DNA from: CAVTWD01 sp963738325
GTDB lineage: Bacteria; Actinomycetota; Acidimicrobiia; Acidimicrobiales; Ilumatobacteraceae
Direction: 5' to 3'
DNA length: 64,000 nt
Assembly (NCBI GenBank): GCA_963738325.1
Contig: CAVTWD010000009.1
Location: 248,001-312,000 of the forward strand
Position 1 is the stretch's first letter, and every line of letters begins with the position of its first letter. The notes beneath the pieces are model-generated. The model was not told where the DNA came from, made no database searches, and saw nothing but the letters and a program-made list of their open reading frames with translations. The translations under genes were made by a program, and so were the position numbers. Of this stretch, positions 9,451-18,966 are shown piece by piece.

Positions 9451-10689
9451 TCACCGGTCGACGTCCCCGAGGAGCGGGTCGATCGAGGACACCACGGCGA
9501 CGGCGTCCGCGATGAGACCTCCCCGCATCATGTGGGGCAGCGCCTGCAGGTTCACGAAGCTCGGGCCCCGGATGTGCATGCGGTACGGCTTCGCGCTTCC
9601 GTTCGAGACCATGTAGCAACCGAGCTCGCCCCTCGGGCTCTCGACGGCGGCGTAGCTCTCGCCCGCGGGTACCCGGAACCCCTCCGTGAAGATCTTGAAG
9701 TGGTGGATGAGGGCCTCCATCGACTCGTCCAGCCGGGCCCGGGGTGGGGGCGTGACCTTCTTGTCCTGCACGCGGTAGTCGCCCTTGGGCATCTTCTCGA
9801 TGCATTGCCACACGATCTTGACCGACTCGCCCACCTCCGCGAGACGGACGGCGTAACGGTCGAAGGCGTCGCCGTAGGTGCCGACGATCACGTCGAAGTC
9901 GAGCTGGTCGTAGGCGAGGTAGGGCTGGCTCCGGCGAAGGTCCCACGCCACGCCGCAGGCCCGCAGGATGGGGCCCGTTACCCCGAGCGCCACTGCCTCC
10001 TGCGCGGTGATCACGCCGACGCCCTGGAGGCGCTGGCGCCACAGGGGCTGGTTGGTCATGAGGTCGTCGTATTCGGCCAGCCGGGCGGGGATCACCTCGA
10101 GGATCGCGGCGAGGTCCTCCTCCCACCCATCGGGCATGTCCGCCGCCACCCCTCCGGGGCGGATGAAGTTGTGGTTCATCCGCAGCCCGGTCACCCGCTG
10201 GAAGAAGCGCAACACCTCTTCGCGCTCGCGCCAGCCGTAGATGATCATCGACACGGCCCCGATGTCCATGCCGTTCGTGGCGAGGAACATCAGGTGCGAG
10301 GCCAGGCGGTTGAGCTCGCACAGCAGGGTGCGAATCCACGTGGCGCGCGGTGGGATCTCGACCTCGAGGAGGTCCTCGGTGGCCAGGCTGAACACCAATT
10401 CGTTGAAGAAGGGCGAGAGGTAGTCCATCCGGGTGACGTTCGTTCCACCCTGGAGGAAGGTGAGCTGCTCGGCGTTCTTCTCCATCCCGGTGTGCAGGTA
10501 GCCGACGATCGGCTTGCACCGCAGCACCGTCTCGCCCTGCAGCTCGAGCATGAGCCGCAGCACACCATGGGTGCTGGGGTGTTGCGGACCCATGTTGATG
10601 ATCATCGTCTCGTCGTCGCCGGCCACGATCTCCGGGTCATGAGCCAGCGCGGCCGCTTCCGTCTCGCTCAGGCGCAAGACGGCGCCCAC
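9451..10689 (-). CDS. nuoD: NADH-quinone oxidoreductase subunit D
   Basis: About 412 residues. NuoD is the 49-kDa subunit that builds the quinone pocket together with NuoB. Conserved blocks include NMGPQHPSTHGVLRLML, GYLHTGMEKNAE and the C-terminal DPLLGDVDR. The GTG used here has no clear ribosome-binding site, and in-frame sequence continues upstream, so the start is uncertain by up to about 15 residues. The nuoC stop is 96 bases upstream, an unusually wide gap for this operon. Confidence 0.94.
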   Translation of the reverse strand: MGAVLRLSETEAAALAHDPEIVAGDDETMIINMGPQHPSTHGVLRLMLELQGETVLRCKPIVGYLHTGMEKNAEQLTFLQGGTNVTRMDYLSPFFNELVFSLATEDLLEVEIPPRATWIRTLLCELNRLASHLMFLATNGMDIGAVSMIIYGWREREEVLRFFQRVTGLRMNHNFIRPGGVAADMPDGWEEDLAAILEVIPARLAEYDDLMTNQPLWRQRLQGVGVITAQEAVALGVTGPILRACGVAWDLRRSQPYLAYDQLDFDVIVGTYGDAFDRYAVRLAEVGESVKIVWQCIEKMPKGDYRVQDKKVTPPPRARLDESMEALIHHFKIFTEGFRVPAGESYAAVESPRGELGCYMVSNGSAKPYRMHIRGPSFVNLQALPHMMRGGLIADAVAVVSSIDPLLGDVDR

Positions 10690-10785
10690 GTCGCGGAGGA
10701 GCTCGCTGGCCGTCAGCTCGCTGGCGCGGGCGGAGCTCCTGCTGGCCTTCAGACGTGAAGATCGGTGATTCCGAGACGACTCGGG

Positions 10786-11316
10786 TCATCGTCCCTCCGG
10801 GGCGGCCTTGAACTGGACGGGTATGTGCCCCATTTCGTAGTCCTTGCGCAGGGGGTGCCCGATCCAGTCCTCGGGCATGAGGATCCGCGTGAGATCGGGG
10901 TGCCCGTCGAAGCGGATGCCGACCATGTCGAAGGCTTCGCGCTCCATGGCGTCGGTGCCCGGCCAGACGTCGAAGGCCGAAGGCAACACAGGATCATCCT
11001 CGGGCACCTGCACCCTGATCCGGAGCCGTCGCGGCGGGTCGAACGCGACGACCTCGAGCACGACCTCGAAACGCTCGGTGACAACGCCGTCGGGCACCAC
11101 GCGATCGGGGTAGGTGAGGTAGTCGACGGCGCAGAGGTCGGCGCAGAGCACAAAGCCGTCGTCGACGAGCGCCTTCAAGAGATCCATGTACTGCGGCGCT
11201 GTGGCATGGAGGACGGTCTGCCCACGCCGCCTGGTGACGAGGCACCCGTGGAGCCGCTCGGGTTCGTCGACAGGCATCGCGTCGTCGGCCGATCCGGTCG
11301 TCGAGGCCTCGCTCAC
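10786..11316 (-). CDS. nuoC: NADH-quinone oxidoreductase subunit C
   Basis: About 176 residues, the 30-kDa peripheral-arm subunit that packs against NuoD. The C-terminal signature REAFDMVGIRFDGHPDLTRI continues into MPEDWIGHPLRKDY and is diagnostic. NuoC is a separate gene here, not fused to NuoD. The start is a GTG in VSEASTTGS. The 82 bases between it and the nuoB stop contain no gene. Confidence 0.95.
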   Translation of the reverse strand: MSEASTTGSADDAMPVDEPERLHGCLVTRRRGQTVLHATAPQYMDLLKALVDDGFVLCADLCAVDYLTYPDRVVPDGVVTERFEVVLEVVAFDPPRRLRIRVQVPEDDPVLPSAFDVWPGTDAMEREAFDMVGIRFDGHPDLTRILMPEDWIGHPLRKDYEMGHIPVQFKAAPEGR

Positions 11317-11398
11317 GGCATCAGTGACAGGGGGAAGGGGACCGGGCTCCGTGCTGAGGACTGCTCGCTCCGTCTCGGGTCCAGACCCATGAGGAGAC

Positions 11399-12026
11399 CT
11401 AGTGGCGGGTGAGCGCGACGGCGACGGGCTGCCCTGCGGACACCTCGTCGAGGTGGACCCCGGCGCCGGCCCCGCTGGCCTGGCGCCGGCGCACGATCTC
11501 GCCGTTGCCGATCATCGTGCGGAGCTGCGAGATGGCGTGGATCAGCGTCTCAGGCGTCGGTGGGCAGCCCGGAGCGTACACGTCGACCGGGACGACCTGA
11601 TCCACGCCTTGGACGATGGCGTAGTTGTTGAACATCCCGCCCGTCGACGCGCACACGCCCATCGAGATGACCCACTTCGGCTCCGTCATCTGGTCGTAGA
11701 CCTGGCGGAGCACGGGCGCCATCTTCTGGCTCACCCGGCCGGCGACGATCATGATGTCCGACTGGCGTGGGCGAGGCGCGGAAGACCTCCATGCCGAAAC
11801 GGGCGAGGTCGTAGTGGGCCGCGCCGGCGGCGAACATCTCGATGGCACAACAGGCCAGTCCGAAGGTGACGCCCCAGGTGGAACGGGAGCGGGCCCACTG
11901 CACCGCCTCCTCGATGCGGGCGGTGAGGAAGTTGTGCTCGAAGCCTCCGAGGCCGTCGGCGCGGAACAGGCCGTCGTCACGCGTCGCCTCGAACTCGTTG
12001 GGCTCGCTCACCGGGGCCTCGCTCAC
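11399..12026 (-). CDS. nuoB: NADH-quinone oxidoreductase subunit B (frame broken)
   Basis: NuoB carries cluster N2, the last iron-sulfur centre before quinone. The N-terminal part, in one frame, shows GVTFGLACCAIEMFAAGA with the tandem cysteines. The C-terminal part, in another frame, shows IMIVAGRVSQKMAPVLRQ, GVCASTGGMFNNYA and PGCPPTPE with the remaining ligands. Removing one C near position 11765 (within VFRASP-RQSDIMIV) restores a normal 209-residue protein. A real inactivation would disable complex I, so a sequencing insertion is far more likely. The GTG start overlaps the nuoA stop. Confidence 0.93.
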
Positions 12027-12496
12027 GCCGCCTCCTCACCCTCCGGTGGGGCCGAGCGGCCATCGAGGCCGACGCGTCGCACGGTCGTCTGCGTCGTTCG
12101 CTCCGCCGAGACGAGCGGGAAGAGGCGCCGCGCCCGCTGCAGGGGACCCCAATCGAGGCCGCCCTTGGCCACCTCGTAGACGAACGACAGGAAGAAGATG
12201 ACGCTGAACACGACGATGGCCCAGAAGCCATAGGCGCCGAGCGAGCGCCGCGCCACCGCGAAGGGGTAGAGGAAGACGATCTCGATGTCGAACATGATGA
12301 ACAGCATCGCCACGAGGTAGAAGCTCACCGAGAAGCGCTGGGGCCGGTCTCTGGTCGGCACGATCCCGCACTCGTAGGGCGCCGACTTCGCGGCGCTGGG
12401 CCGCTTCGGATGCAGGATGCGCGACATCGTGAGGCTGATCGCGGCGAACGTGGCCCCCAGCACCGCCATCACGAGGAGCGGGAGGTACTGGCCCAC
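12023..12496 (-). CDS. nuoA: NADH-quinone oxidoreductase subunit A
   Basis: About 157 residues with three membrane helices, the first gene of the nuo operon in transcription order. The family block SAPYECGIVPTRD and the helix MLFIMFDIEIVFLYPFAVA, with its conserved acidic residues, identify it. The charged C-terminal tail of about 40 residues is longer than in E. coli. It starts at a GTG only two bases after the stop of the upstream membrane-protein gene, so nuo is probably co-transcribed with the cytochrome bc module. Confidence 0.94.
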   Translation of the reverse strand: MGQYLPLLVMAVLGATFAAISLTMSRILHPKRPSAAKSAPYECGIVPTRDRPQRFSVSFYLVAMLFIMFDIEIVFLYPFAVARRSLGAYGFWAIVVFSVIFFLSFVYEVAKGGLDWGPLQRARRLFPLVSAERTTQTTVRRVGLDGRSAPPEGEEAA

Positions 12497-12498
12497 GG

Positions 12499-13302
12499 TC
12501 AGACCCCGGCCGTCTCGGAGTCGGTCTCGGCCGTGGGCTCCACGGGCGCCTTCATGTGGGCGATGACGAGCTTCTCCCGCCGGTAGAGCATCAGCATGGT
12601 GAGCCCGAAGAGGCAGGCCGCACCGATGGTGATGAACGTGGCCGGCACCCGCTGGGTGCCGAGGTCACGGAGCATGACGACGTAGACGGGCGGCTGGCTC
12701 GTGTCGGGGATCGGCTTGGGCGGGGCCCGGCCCGGCTCGGTCTCCTGTGGTACGACGGGTTGAACCTCGACGATGGCCCAGTGCGGGCGGTGGAACCAGG
12801 CGAAGAAATCGAAGGGGCCCCAACTCGGCCAGGAGTGACCGTCCTTGTTGTAGACCGCGGTCACGACGTAGTCGCTCGACGACGTGTACTTCTTGGCGGC
12901 GACGAGGATCTCGTCGGCCGCGGCGGTCGACTGGCCGAAGTTGATGTTGTCCGGGGTGAGCTTGACGAAGCCTTGGGTCGTCGGATCCGCCGCCGCGACC
13001 GCCGAGATGGAGGACTGGTCGAGCGAGCCGACGACGATCTCCTTGGGCACCCAGGTCGGCGAGCGCCCCTGCAGGCCGAGCGTGGTGGATGTGCTCGCGT
13101 AGCTCAGCCACACGATGCCGAGGATCGTGATCCAGCCGAACAGGGCCCCGAGCGTGACGAGCAAGCCGAGCCGGGCGCCGAGGTTCGTGCCGAGGAGGAG
13201 GTACACGCTGCCGCACAACGTCAGCACGCCGATCATCACGAACACGATCCCGCGGATCTCGGGATCCCAACCGAAGGCGAACACGGTCAGGGTGTGGCCC
13301 AT
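12499..13302 (-). CDS. Membrane protein of unknown function between bc and nuo genes
   Basis: A 267-residue protein I do not recognise. Two helices lie near residues 15-37 and 42-66 and a third near 217-240. They bracket a polar domain of about 150 residues that probably faces outside, with a short cytoplasmic tail ending in basic and acidic residues. There are no cysteines or histidines arranged as heme or iron-sulfur ligands. It is packed between the diheme cytochrome c gene upstream and nuoA downstream (2 bp), so it may be an accessory subunit or assembly factor of the bc complex or complex I. That role is inferred from position only. Confidence 0.8.
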   Translation of the reverse strand: MGHTLTVFAFGWDPEIRGIVFVMIGVLTLCGSVYLLLGTNLGARLGLLVTLGALFGWITILGIVWLSYASTSTTLGLQGRSPTWVPKEIVVGSLDQSSISAVAAADPTTQGFVKLTPDNINFGQSTAAADEILVAAKKYTSSSDYVVTAVYNKDGHSWPSWGPFDFFAWFHRPHWAIVEVQPVVPQETEPGRAPPKPIPDTSQPPVYVVMLRDLGTQRVPATFITIGAACLFGLTMLMLYRREKLVIAHMKAPVEPTAETDSETAGV

Positions 13303-14393
13303 CTAGAGCCCCCGCTCGTAGTTCACGATGGCCTGGATCTGCTCAGGCGTGAGGAGCTGACCGAAGCCGGGCATGCGGCCCGAGCCCTGGCCCTGCTGGC
13401 CGTACTTCTTCCCCAGCTCGGAGCCGGCGGTAACGAAGTCGAACTGGTCGGAAGCGCTCGGGAACTGTCGGACGGTGCTCCCGCCGGTGAGATTCGGCCC
13501 CATGGCCCCGCCTCCGGACTGCTTGGGGTTGCCGTAGGACCAGCCGTTCGTGTGGCAGCGGGCGCAGGAGTAGGCGCCGCTGTTCAGGTCGAGGTTGAAC
13601 AGCGCCTCGCCCAGGGTCTTGTACTTCCCGGACTTCACCGCGTCCTCGGCCGCCTTCTGGATGGCGGCGATGGTGAACTGGCCGGGGTTGTTCGGGTCGC
13701 CGGCCGGCAGGTGGCCGGTGTCGCAGATGGTCTCGCCCTTTCCGCAGCCGTCCATCGGGCACCTGGATCGCTCTTGATGTACTCGATGATGTTCGAGATC
13801 TGCTGGTCGTTCATCGGACCGCCGCCGAGCAGCCCCCACGCCGACATCGGCGAGAAGGGCCGGCCGTAGGTGATGATGAACGTCAGCTCGTCGACCGAGA
13901 ACCGGTACAGCACCGTGTTGAGCGCGGGCGCGAACCAGTTGACGGGGGTGACCGCACCGGTGGTCGGGTCGTTGCAGGCTGTACGCGGCCTGCCCGCCGG
14001 TGGCTCCCATGCCGCCATGGCAACCGGCGCAGTTGAAGCCGCCCTCGGCGGTCGGGGCGAAGTCGAGCGACCCCCAGTCGGCGAACCGCTTGTTGTAGCC
14101 CTCGATGGCCGCCGGCCTGGCGGCCCGGCTCGCCCAGCCAGTAGAGCGGCAGCCCGACGCCGATGACGACGAGCATGGCCACACCGAAGCAGTTGCGTGC
14201 GCTCGAGCTTGGGACCCTCCAGCTCCTCGTCGCGAGTAGTAGGGCTTGCGGTTCGGCGCCAGCTCCAGCTCGGCGCCGGCCTCGGGCCGGGCGTGGCGCA
14301 GGTTCCAGAGCAAGTAGACGAGCCAGCCGACGATCAGGACGACCGCGATCGACAACGGCCGACCGTCGTGGCGGCCGTGGCCGCGTAGACCAT
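13303..14393 (-). CDS. Membrane-bound diheme cytochrome c of the bc complex (frame broken)
   Basis: Probable cytochrome c subunit of a menaquinol:cytochrome c reductase. The N-terminus has two hydrophobic segments (PLSIAVVLIVGWLVYLLW and a second near MLVVIGVGLPLYWLG). Two class-I-like heme domains follow: FNCAGCHGGMG and, later, YSCARCHTNGW, with distal-methionine-type sequence near SGRMPGFGQLL and a typical C-terminal helix TPEQIQAIVNYERGL. The coding signal jumps frames near 14230, 14125, 13985 and 13765, yet all parts are conserved, so insertions in the sequence are likely. The ATG overlaps the Rieske stop (ATGA). QcrC is the nearest known analogue, but helix placement differs, so no symbol is given. 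Confidence 0.85.
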
Positions 14394-15260
14394 CACTTCT
14401 TCTCCCCGCCGGTGATGCAGTGCGGGCCCTCGGCCTCTTGGCCGGTCGTGTTGGTGCCGATCGGTGGGCCGAGGAAGACGGTCGCCGGTGTCGACCACGA
14501 CATTGCCGTTCGACGAGCGTGACGGCGAACCGGTCCATGCCGCGCGGCGCTGGGCCGCCCTTCTTCTCCCCGACCCGGTTGTACTGCGAGCCGTGGCACG
14601 GGCATTCGAACCACTGCGAGGTGACGCAGTTCGGCACGCGGCAACCGAGGTGGGGGCACTTCTGGTAGAGGGCGTTGAGCCCGTCCTTCATGCCGCTCGA
14701 AGATCGGCGGCGGCGTAGACCTTCTCGGCCTTCGGGAGCGAGCTCGGCCGGGTACTCGGTGATCCAGTCCGGCCTTCGGCGACGTAGAAGAAGTTGTCGT
14801 TGGCACGGATGTCCGCGATGACGGCGTCGAGCTTGCCGACGGTGATCTTCGAGCCGAACCCGCCACCGAGGCTGGGGCCAGAGGAAGGCCAGCACGGCGG
14901 CGCCGAAGCCGGCGAGGCTGACGCCCATCAAACGCAACCGACGATGCGGTTCAGGAACTGCCGGCGGGTGACGCCGAGCTGCTCGGGGTCGGGCGGAACA
15001 TAGGGGAGCCGGCAGCGCCGCTTCGCCCGGCGGGCACGAGCTCCTTCGACGGCTCGGGCGACCTCCGTGGCGGCCCGCTCGTAGGCTCTTGCCGGTCAGC
15101 GCCTCGGCCGGCCTTCGGCTGCGTCGGCGCTCCTCGTCTCGCGCGACAGGACGCCCATGCCTCGGCGCGTGTCCCGCCGCCGCATGTTGGTGACGAACAG
15201 GATGGCCGCCAGCAGCACCACCGCGACGATGGCGATGGCGATGATCGCCGAAGCGCTCAA
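14393..15260 (-). CDS. qcrA: Rieske 2Fe-2S subunit of the bc complex (frame broken)
   Basis: The C-terminal Rieske fold is clear: CPHLGCRVPNC followed by FECPCHGSQYN supplies the cysteine and histidine ligands of the 2Fe-2S cluster. The N-terminus, from a TTG start, is a membrane helix (LSASAIIAIAIVAVVLLAA). A second helix is LMGVSLAGFGAAVLAFLWP, preceded by a VTRRQFLNR-like segment, as in multi-helix actinobacterial QcrA. Frame jumps occur near 15115, 14940, 14760, 14700 and 14500. The gene sits between cytochrome b and cytochrome c genes in the same orientation. Confidence 0.88.
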
Positions 15261-15271
15261 CGCTGGTCACC

Positions 15272-16119
15272 TCACAGGTCGAAGAAGATCCCGTCCTTCC
15301 ACGGGAAGACGAAGTTGAAGCCGGGGCCGCGGAAGAAGGACCCGATGATGACCAGGACGGCCCAGAACATGAGGAAGATCGTGAAGAGCGAGATGGCGAA
15401 CTTCCGGTCCTCGGGCTTGTTGCTCGGGTTGCGGTCGATGTAGGGCGCAAGGATCAGGACGAAGAGGCCCATGCCCGGGATGGTCACGCCGGCGACCATC
15501 GGGTGGAACATCGTGAGCAGCTCCTGCAGGCCGAGGAAGTACCACGGCGCCTTCGACGGGTTCGTGGTGCGGTTGATGTTGGCCAGCTGCAGCAGCGGGG
15601 CGTTGACGAAGATCGAGAAGACGAGCACGAACGCCGTCATCGCCAGCGACGGCGACGAACTCGACGGCGAGCAGGTGCGGCCACGTGTGCACCTTGTCGA
15701 CCGGGCTGGCCTTCACGTCCTGGATCGAGCCCGGCCTTGACGACGGTGAGCAGCCGCTGGGTGTGACCGCCGGGGCCGGCGCCGACCGGAACGGCGCCCG
15801 TCCCGTGGGCGCCTGGCGTGACCACGGCGCCCGGGCGCTCGGCGACGGCCACGCCGCCACCTCCCGAGGGCGGCGCTTCGCCGCCCCCACCCGCCTCGCC
15901 GCCGCCCCCGGCGGCGCGGCCTTCGCCGCGCGGCTGCGCTCGAGCAGGTGGGCGGGGATCCGGGACGCCGCCTCCGAGCTGGGCGCGGCCGCTTCGGCGC
16001 CAGCGCGGAGCGCTGGGCGCGGCAGGTTCGGCGGGCGGCTGGGCGGCTCCCTTGGCCGCGGCGGCCTTGGCTCGGGCTTCTTCGGCCCGCTTGCGCAGGT
16101 GCTCGGGGATCTCGGTCAT
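15272..16119 (-). CDS. Cytochrome b C-terminal half / subunit IV-like protein (frame broken)
   Basis: The last 122 residues are intact and match the C-terminal half of cytochrome b. They have three to four helices, the quinol-site region NRTTNPSKAPWYFLGLQELL, and a segment that starts with VHTWPHLLAVEFVA. Ahead of this lies an unusual hydrophilic extension of about 150 residues, rich in Ala, Pro, Gly and Arg, beginning MTEIPEHLRKRAEEARAK and containing a second related motif, RIPAHLLERSRAAKA. At least three frame jumps occur between 15640 and 16060. GGAGGTGAGCGTCC precedes the ATG. The split into two genes resembles the b6/subunit IV arrangement. Confidence 0.86.
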
Positions 16120-16232
16120 GGACGCTCACCTCCTCCGAGCGAGAGCACGGCAAAGACAGGCGGCGAGGGAAGCGCCAGCGACGAGCCGCAGCGGAGGCTG
16201 GGGCGAAGCGCATCGGAGCCCATGCCGAGCCA

Positions 16233-17019
16233 TCAGAGCGGCCCCGAGATCCCGCCGTCCTTGCGGACCCGCCAGAAGTGGATGGCCATGAAGATGACGA
16301 TGACGAACGGGAAGCATCAGCACGTGCAGCACGTACCATCGCAGCAGGGTCGGGCCGCCGATCTCGACGCCGCCGAGCAGCACGAAGCGCACCTGGCTGC
16401 CGAACACCGGGGTGTAGCCCATCATGTTCGTGCCCACGGTGACGGCCCACAGCGCCAACTGGTCCCACGGGAGCAGGTAGCCGGTGAACGACAGCAGCAG
16501 CGTGAGCGTGAGCAGGATGACGCCGATCACCCAGTTGAACTCCCGTGGCGGCTTGTACGCCCCGTGGTAGAAGACGCGGGCCATGTGCAGGAACACGGAG
16601 AGCACCATGAGGTGCGCTCCCCATCGGTGCATGTTCCGTACCAGGAGCCCGAACGTCACCGACGTCTGCAGCGTGTAGATGTCGTTCCAGGCCTGCGCCG
16701 TCGTGGGGCGGTAGAAGAACATCAAGAAGATGCCGGTGACGGTGAGCAGGATGAAGAGGAAGAAGCTCAGCCCGCCGAGGCACAGCGTGTAGCTCACCTT
16801 CACCGCGTGGCGCTTCACCTTGACCGGGTGGAGGTGGTAGAGCACCGAGTTCATGATCACGTACGACCGGTTCCGGGGGCTGTCGGTGTAGCCCTTCCGG
16901 AAGATCGACCCGGGCCGGAAGATCGAGTTCCATGCCTGCGACCCCTGCACGCCGTCGAGCGTCTTGTTCAGACGCTCCTTGGCAGATGGCTTTGGCTGGT
17001 CGTCGATGGTCTTGGCCAC
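16233..17019 (-). CDS. qcrB: Cytochrome b N-terminal half (frame broken near 3' end)
   Basis: About 262 residues after repair. This is the heme-binding half of cytochrome b, with four helices. Heme ligands lie in RNMHRWGAHLMVLSVFLHM (helix II) and in LRWYVLHVLMLPFVIVIFMA plus IHFW (helix IV). The helix SFTGYLLPWDQLALWAVTVG is also typical. One extra C near 16315 shifts the frame; without it the protein ends ...VRKDGGISGPL at 16233. The 113 bp to the next gene hold only its ribosome-binding site. The hydrophilic N-terminal 60 residues are longer than in mitochondrial cytochrome b and resemble actinobacterial QcrB. Confidence 0.92.
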
Positions 17020-17034
17020 GTGATCTCCTCGAAC

Positions 17035-17448
17035 CTAGAACCGCATGCCGTAGGCGTAGCCGTGGTTGTTCGTGCGGACATGGGGGTCACCGCCCCGGGG
17101 CGCGGCACCGACCTTGCCCAGGATGATGACGCCGGTCGGGCAGCGGTCGACGCAGAGGGCGCAGCGCGTGCAGACGTCGTCGTCGATGATGAACACGACG
17201 TGGTCGGTGGGATCGTCACCGGGCTGCTCGGTGTTGACCGACTCGGCGATGGCGTCGGGCACCACCATGTGGATGCACTTCCACGGGCAGATGTCGACGC
17301 AGCCCTCGCACATGATGCACTCGGACTGGTCGATGTGGATGAACTGCTTCGGCTTGACCGCCTTGGCGAGGTAGTCGGCGTCGACCTCGACCAGCTCGTA
17401 CTGGTCGGACCACTCCGGCATGGGCGGGTTGGCGTCGGTGCGGGCCAT
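17035..17448 (-). CDS. 2[4Fe-4S] ferredoxin-like protein in the bc operon
   Basis: A 137-residue soluble protein with two complete 4Fe-4S motifs: CIMCEGCVDICPWKC near residue 43 and CTRCALCVDRCPTG near residue 93. Both keep the C-x2-C-x2-C-x3-CP pattern. The C-terminus is Gly/His-rich. There is no signal peptide, so it acts in the cytoplasm. It sits 15 bp upstream of the cytochrome b gene and six bases after an orphan membrane protein, all in one orientation. It is not NuoI, which is present separately. It may carry electrons to or from the membrane complex; the partner is unknown. Confidence 0.9.
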   Translation of the reverse strand: MARTDANPPMPEWSDQYELVEVDADYLAKAVKPKQFIHIDQSECIMCEGCVDICPWKCIHMVVPDAIAESVNTEQPGDDPTDHVVFIIDDDVCTRCALCVDRCPTGVIILGKVGAAPRGGDPHVRTNNHGYAYGMRF

Positions 17449-17454
17449 CGGCGC

Positions 17455-17935
17455 CTAGCCCTTCTTCACCAGCGGACGGCCGTAGGAGGACGCAGGCAGC
17501 TCCGGAACCGCCTTCTTCTTGCCGCGGCTTCTGCCAGCAGTGCCACATGAGGAGCTGCAGCCGAGGAAGAAGACGTAGATGAGGACGACGACGATGTCGC
17601 GCACGGTCTGGTAGGTCATCTGGAACGGGAGGTAGGAGAGGATGCCCTTGTCGCCGACCTTGGGGCCGGTGAGGATCTGGTCGGGCCGCCACAACAGCTC
17701 GCTGTCGGCGTGGGTGAGCCACTGGTGGGGCACGACGCCGTAGGCGAGGAACAGCACCCCGAAGACGTAGATCGGCGGCCAGCATGGCTTCGGCCCACAG
17801 TAACGGCTGGCCGACGGGGCGGCGCTTGGCCACGGGGATGACGAGGAGCGTGAGGCCGATCGTGAGGAGGAAGGCGAAGACGAGGGCGACGTTGAGGCCG
17901 GGCACTCGGTAGACGGCGAAGATCGACAGCGTCAC
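17455..17935 (-). CDS. Small membrane protein of unknown function in the bc operon (frame broken)
   Basis: About 160 residues after joining frames. The N-terminal helix is NVALVFAFLLTIGLTLLVIP. A second hydrophobic region containing VLFLAYGVVPHQWL and a third, VRDIVVVLIYVFFLG, follow, and a basic tail ends YGRPLVKKG. Frame changes occur near 17780, 17560 and 17520. No cofactor motif is visible. It starts with GTG and is the first gene of the minus-strand bc/nuo transcript, immediately followed by the ferredoxin gene. I cannot assign a function. Confidence 0.72.
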
Positions 17936-18218
17936 GCCTCGGCCTCCTTCCTCGTGAATCCGCTCACAACACTACCCACAGCTCCCTGCTCCTCGACCAC
18001 TCGCGACCGGTCCGCGCCTGCGGAGCCTCCGGTCGAACAAGGCTCCGAGGTCGTGTCTACCACGCGGCCTGACGGCGACCGAACGCCTCTCGTGAACGTC
18101 ATCAGGACGCAATGCGAAACGGTAACCGGGGCTGCTCTAGTGTTCCCGTCGTGCCACGAGCCGGCCGGTCCACGCGCCCGCCGTCGCGGGCGGTGAGACG
18201 AGCACCAAGAGGACGTGC
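17936..18218. promoter_or_regulatory. Divergent promoter region between bc/nuo operon and cytochrome c gene
   Basis: A 283-bp region without a convincing gene lies between two divergent transcripts: the bc/nuo operon (minus) and the cytochrome c gene (plus). It must contain at least two promoters. On the plus strand CTCTAGTGT near 18138 is a weak -10-like element. A short plus-strand open frame here (17954-18196) has no family features and was not called. Confidence 0.5.
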
Positions 18219-18965
18219 GTGACCGAGATCCCCGAGCACCTGCTGAGACGCTCCCGCGAGCGGCGTCAGGCCCTCGGTCTGCCGACCGGTGGGGGCGAGG
18301 GTGGCTCGGAGCCGCCGGCGGGCGGCCCGCCCGCTGGTCCGGCCGCCGAAGGAGCGCCCACCCCGGCTCCCGCCCCGGCCGCCACTCCCGCCGGCACGGC
18401 CTGCACCGGCACCCCCGGCCGCGCCGCCACCGCCGAAGCCGGAGCCGGCCTACGTCGCGCGCCGCCCGCCGCGCCGGAAGATCCCGTTCTGGGCCATGCC
18501 CGTCCTCGCGCTTGCTGCCGCTGTGGGCGTTCATGTACGCGCAGGCGATGAGGCCGGCGGCCAAGACGGTCACCGGCCCGCTGGCCGAAGGGGCGACGGT
18601 CTACGAGAAGTGTTCGTCGTGCCACGGCAGCTCTGGTGAGGGCGGCGTCGGCTACCCGCTGTGGAAAGGCGAGGTGCTCAAGACCTTCCCCAAGCTCGAA
18701 GACCAGGTGACCTTCGTCGAGAAGGGCACCGCGGGGTATCAGGGCCAGGTCTACGGCGACCCCAGCCGGGCCGGTGGCGCTCACGTCGGCGGGGCCCGTC
18801 GGCGTGATGCCGACGTGGCAGGGGCAGCTGACGACGGTGGAGATCATCGCCGTCGTCTGTCACGAGCGCTACACGCTCTCGGGCGGCGATCAGACGAGTC
18901 AGGAGTTCCTGGACTGGTGCGCGCCGGACGCGCCGAAGTTCGCCGCCGCCGAAGCGGCCGGGTGA
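18219..18965 (+). CDS. Membrane-anchored monoheme cytochrome c (frame broken)
   Basis: The N-terminus MTEIPEHLLRRSRERRQALG resembles the extension on the cytochrome b C-half protein at 16119. It is followed by about 60 Pro/Ala/Gly-rich residues, a membrane helix (IPFWAMPVLAL-type, near 18485-18545) and one class I heme domain with KCSSCHGSSG; VMPTWQGQL provides a likely methionine ligand. Frame jumps near 18410, 18515 and 18775 are needed to read it through. It is divergent from the bc operon and probably passes electrons from the bc complex to a terminal oxidase. Confidence 0.82.
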
Positions 18966-18966
18966 C

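Noticed and set aside
13303..16119. Decayed (pseudogene) cytochrome bc genes
   Set aside because: All cofactor-binding motifs are preserved across the frame jumps and the breaks fit single-base insertions, so sequencing error is the better explanation.
17035..17448. Second nuoI
   Set aside because: Cluster motifs are similar, but length, N-terminus and lack of the NuoI membrane helix differ, and a complete nuoI is present at 3038-3766.
17954..18196. 80-codon plus-strand open frame in the divergent promoter region
   Set aside because: No family features, overlaps the likely promoters, and lacks a ribosome-binding site.
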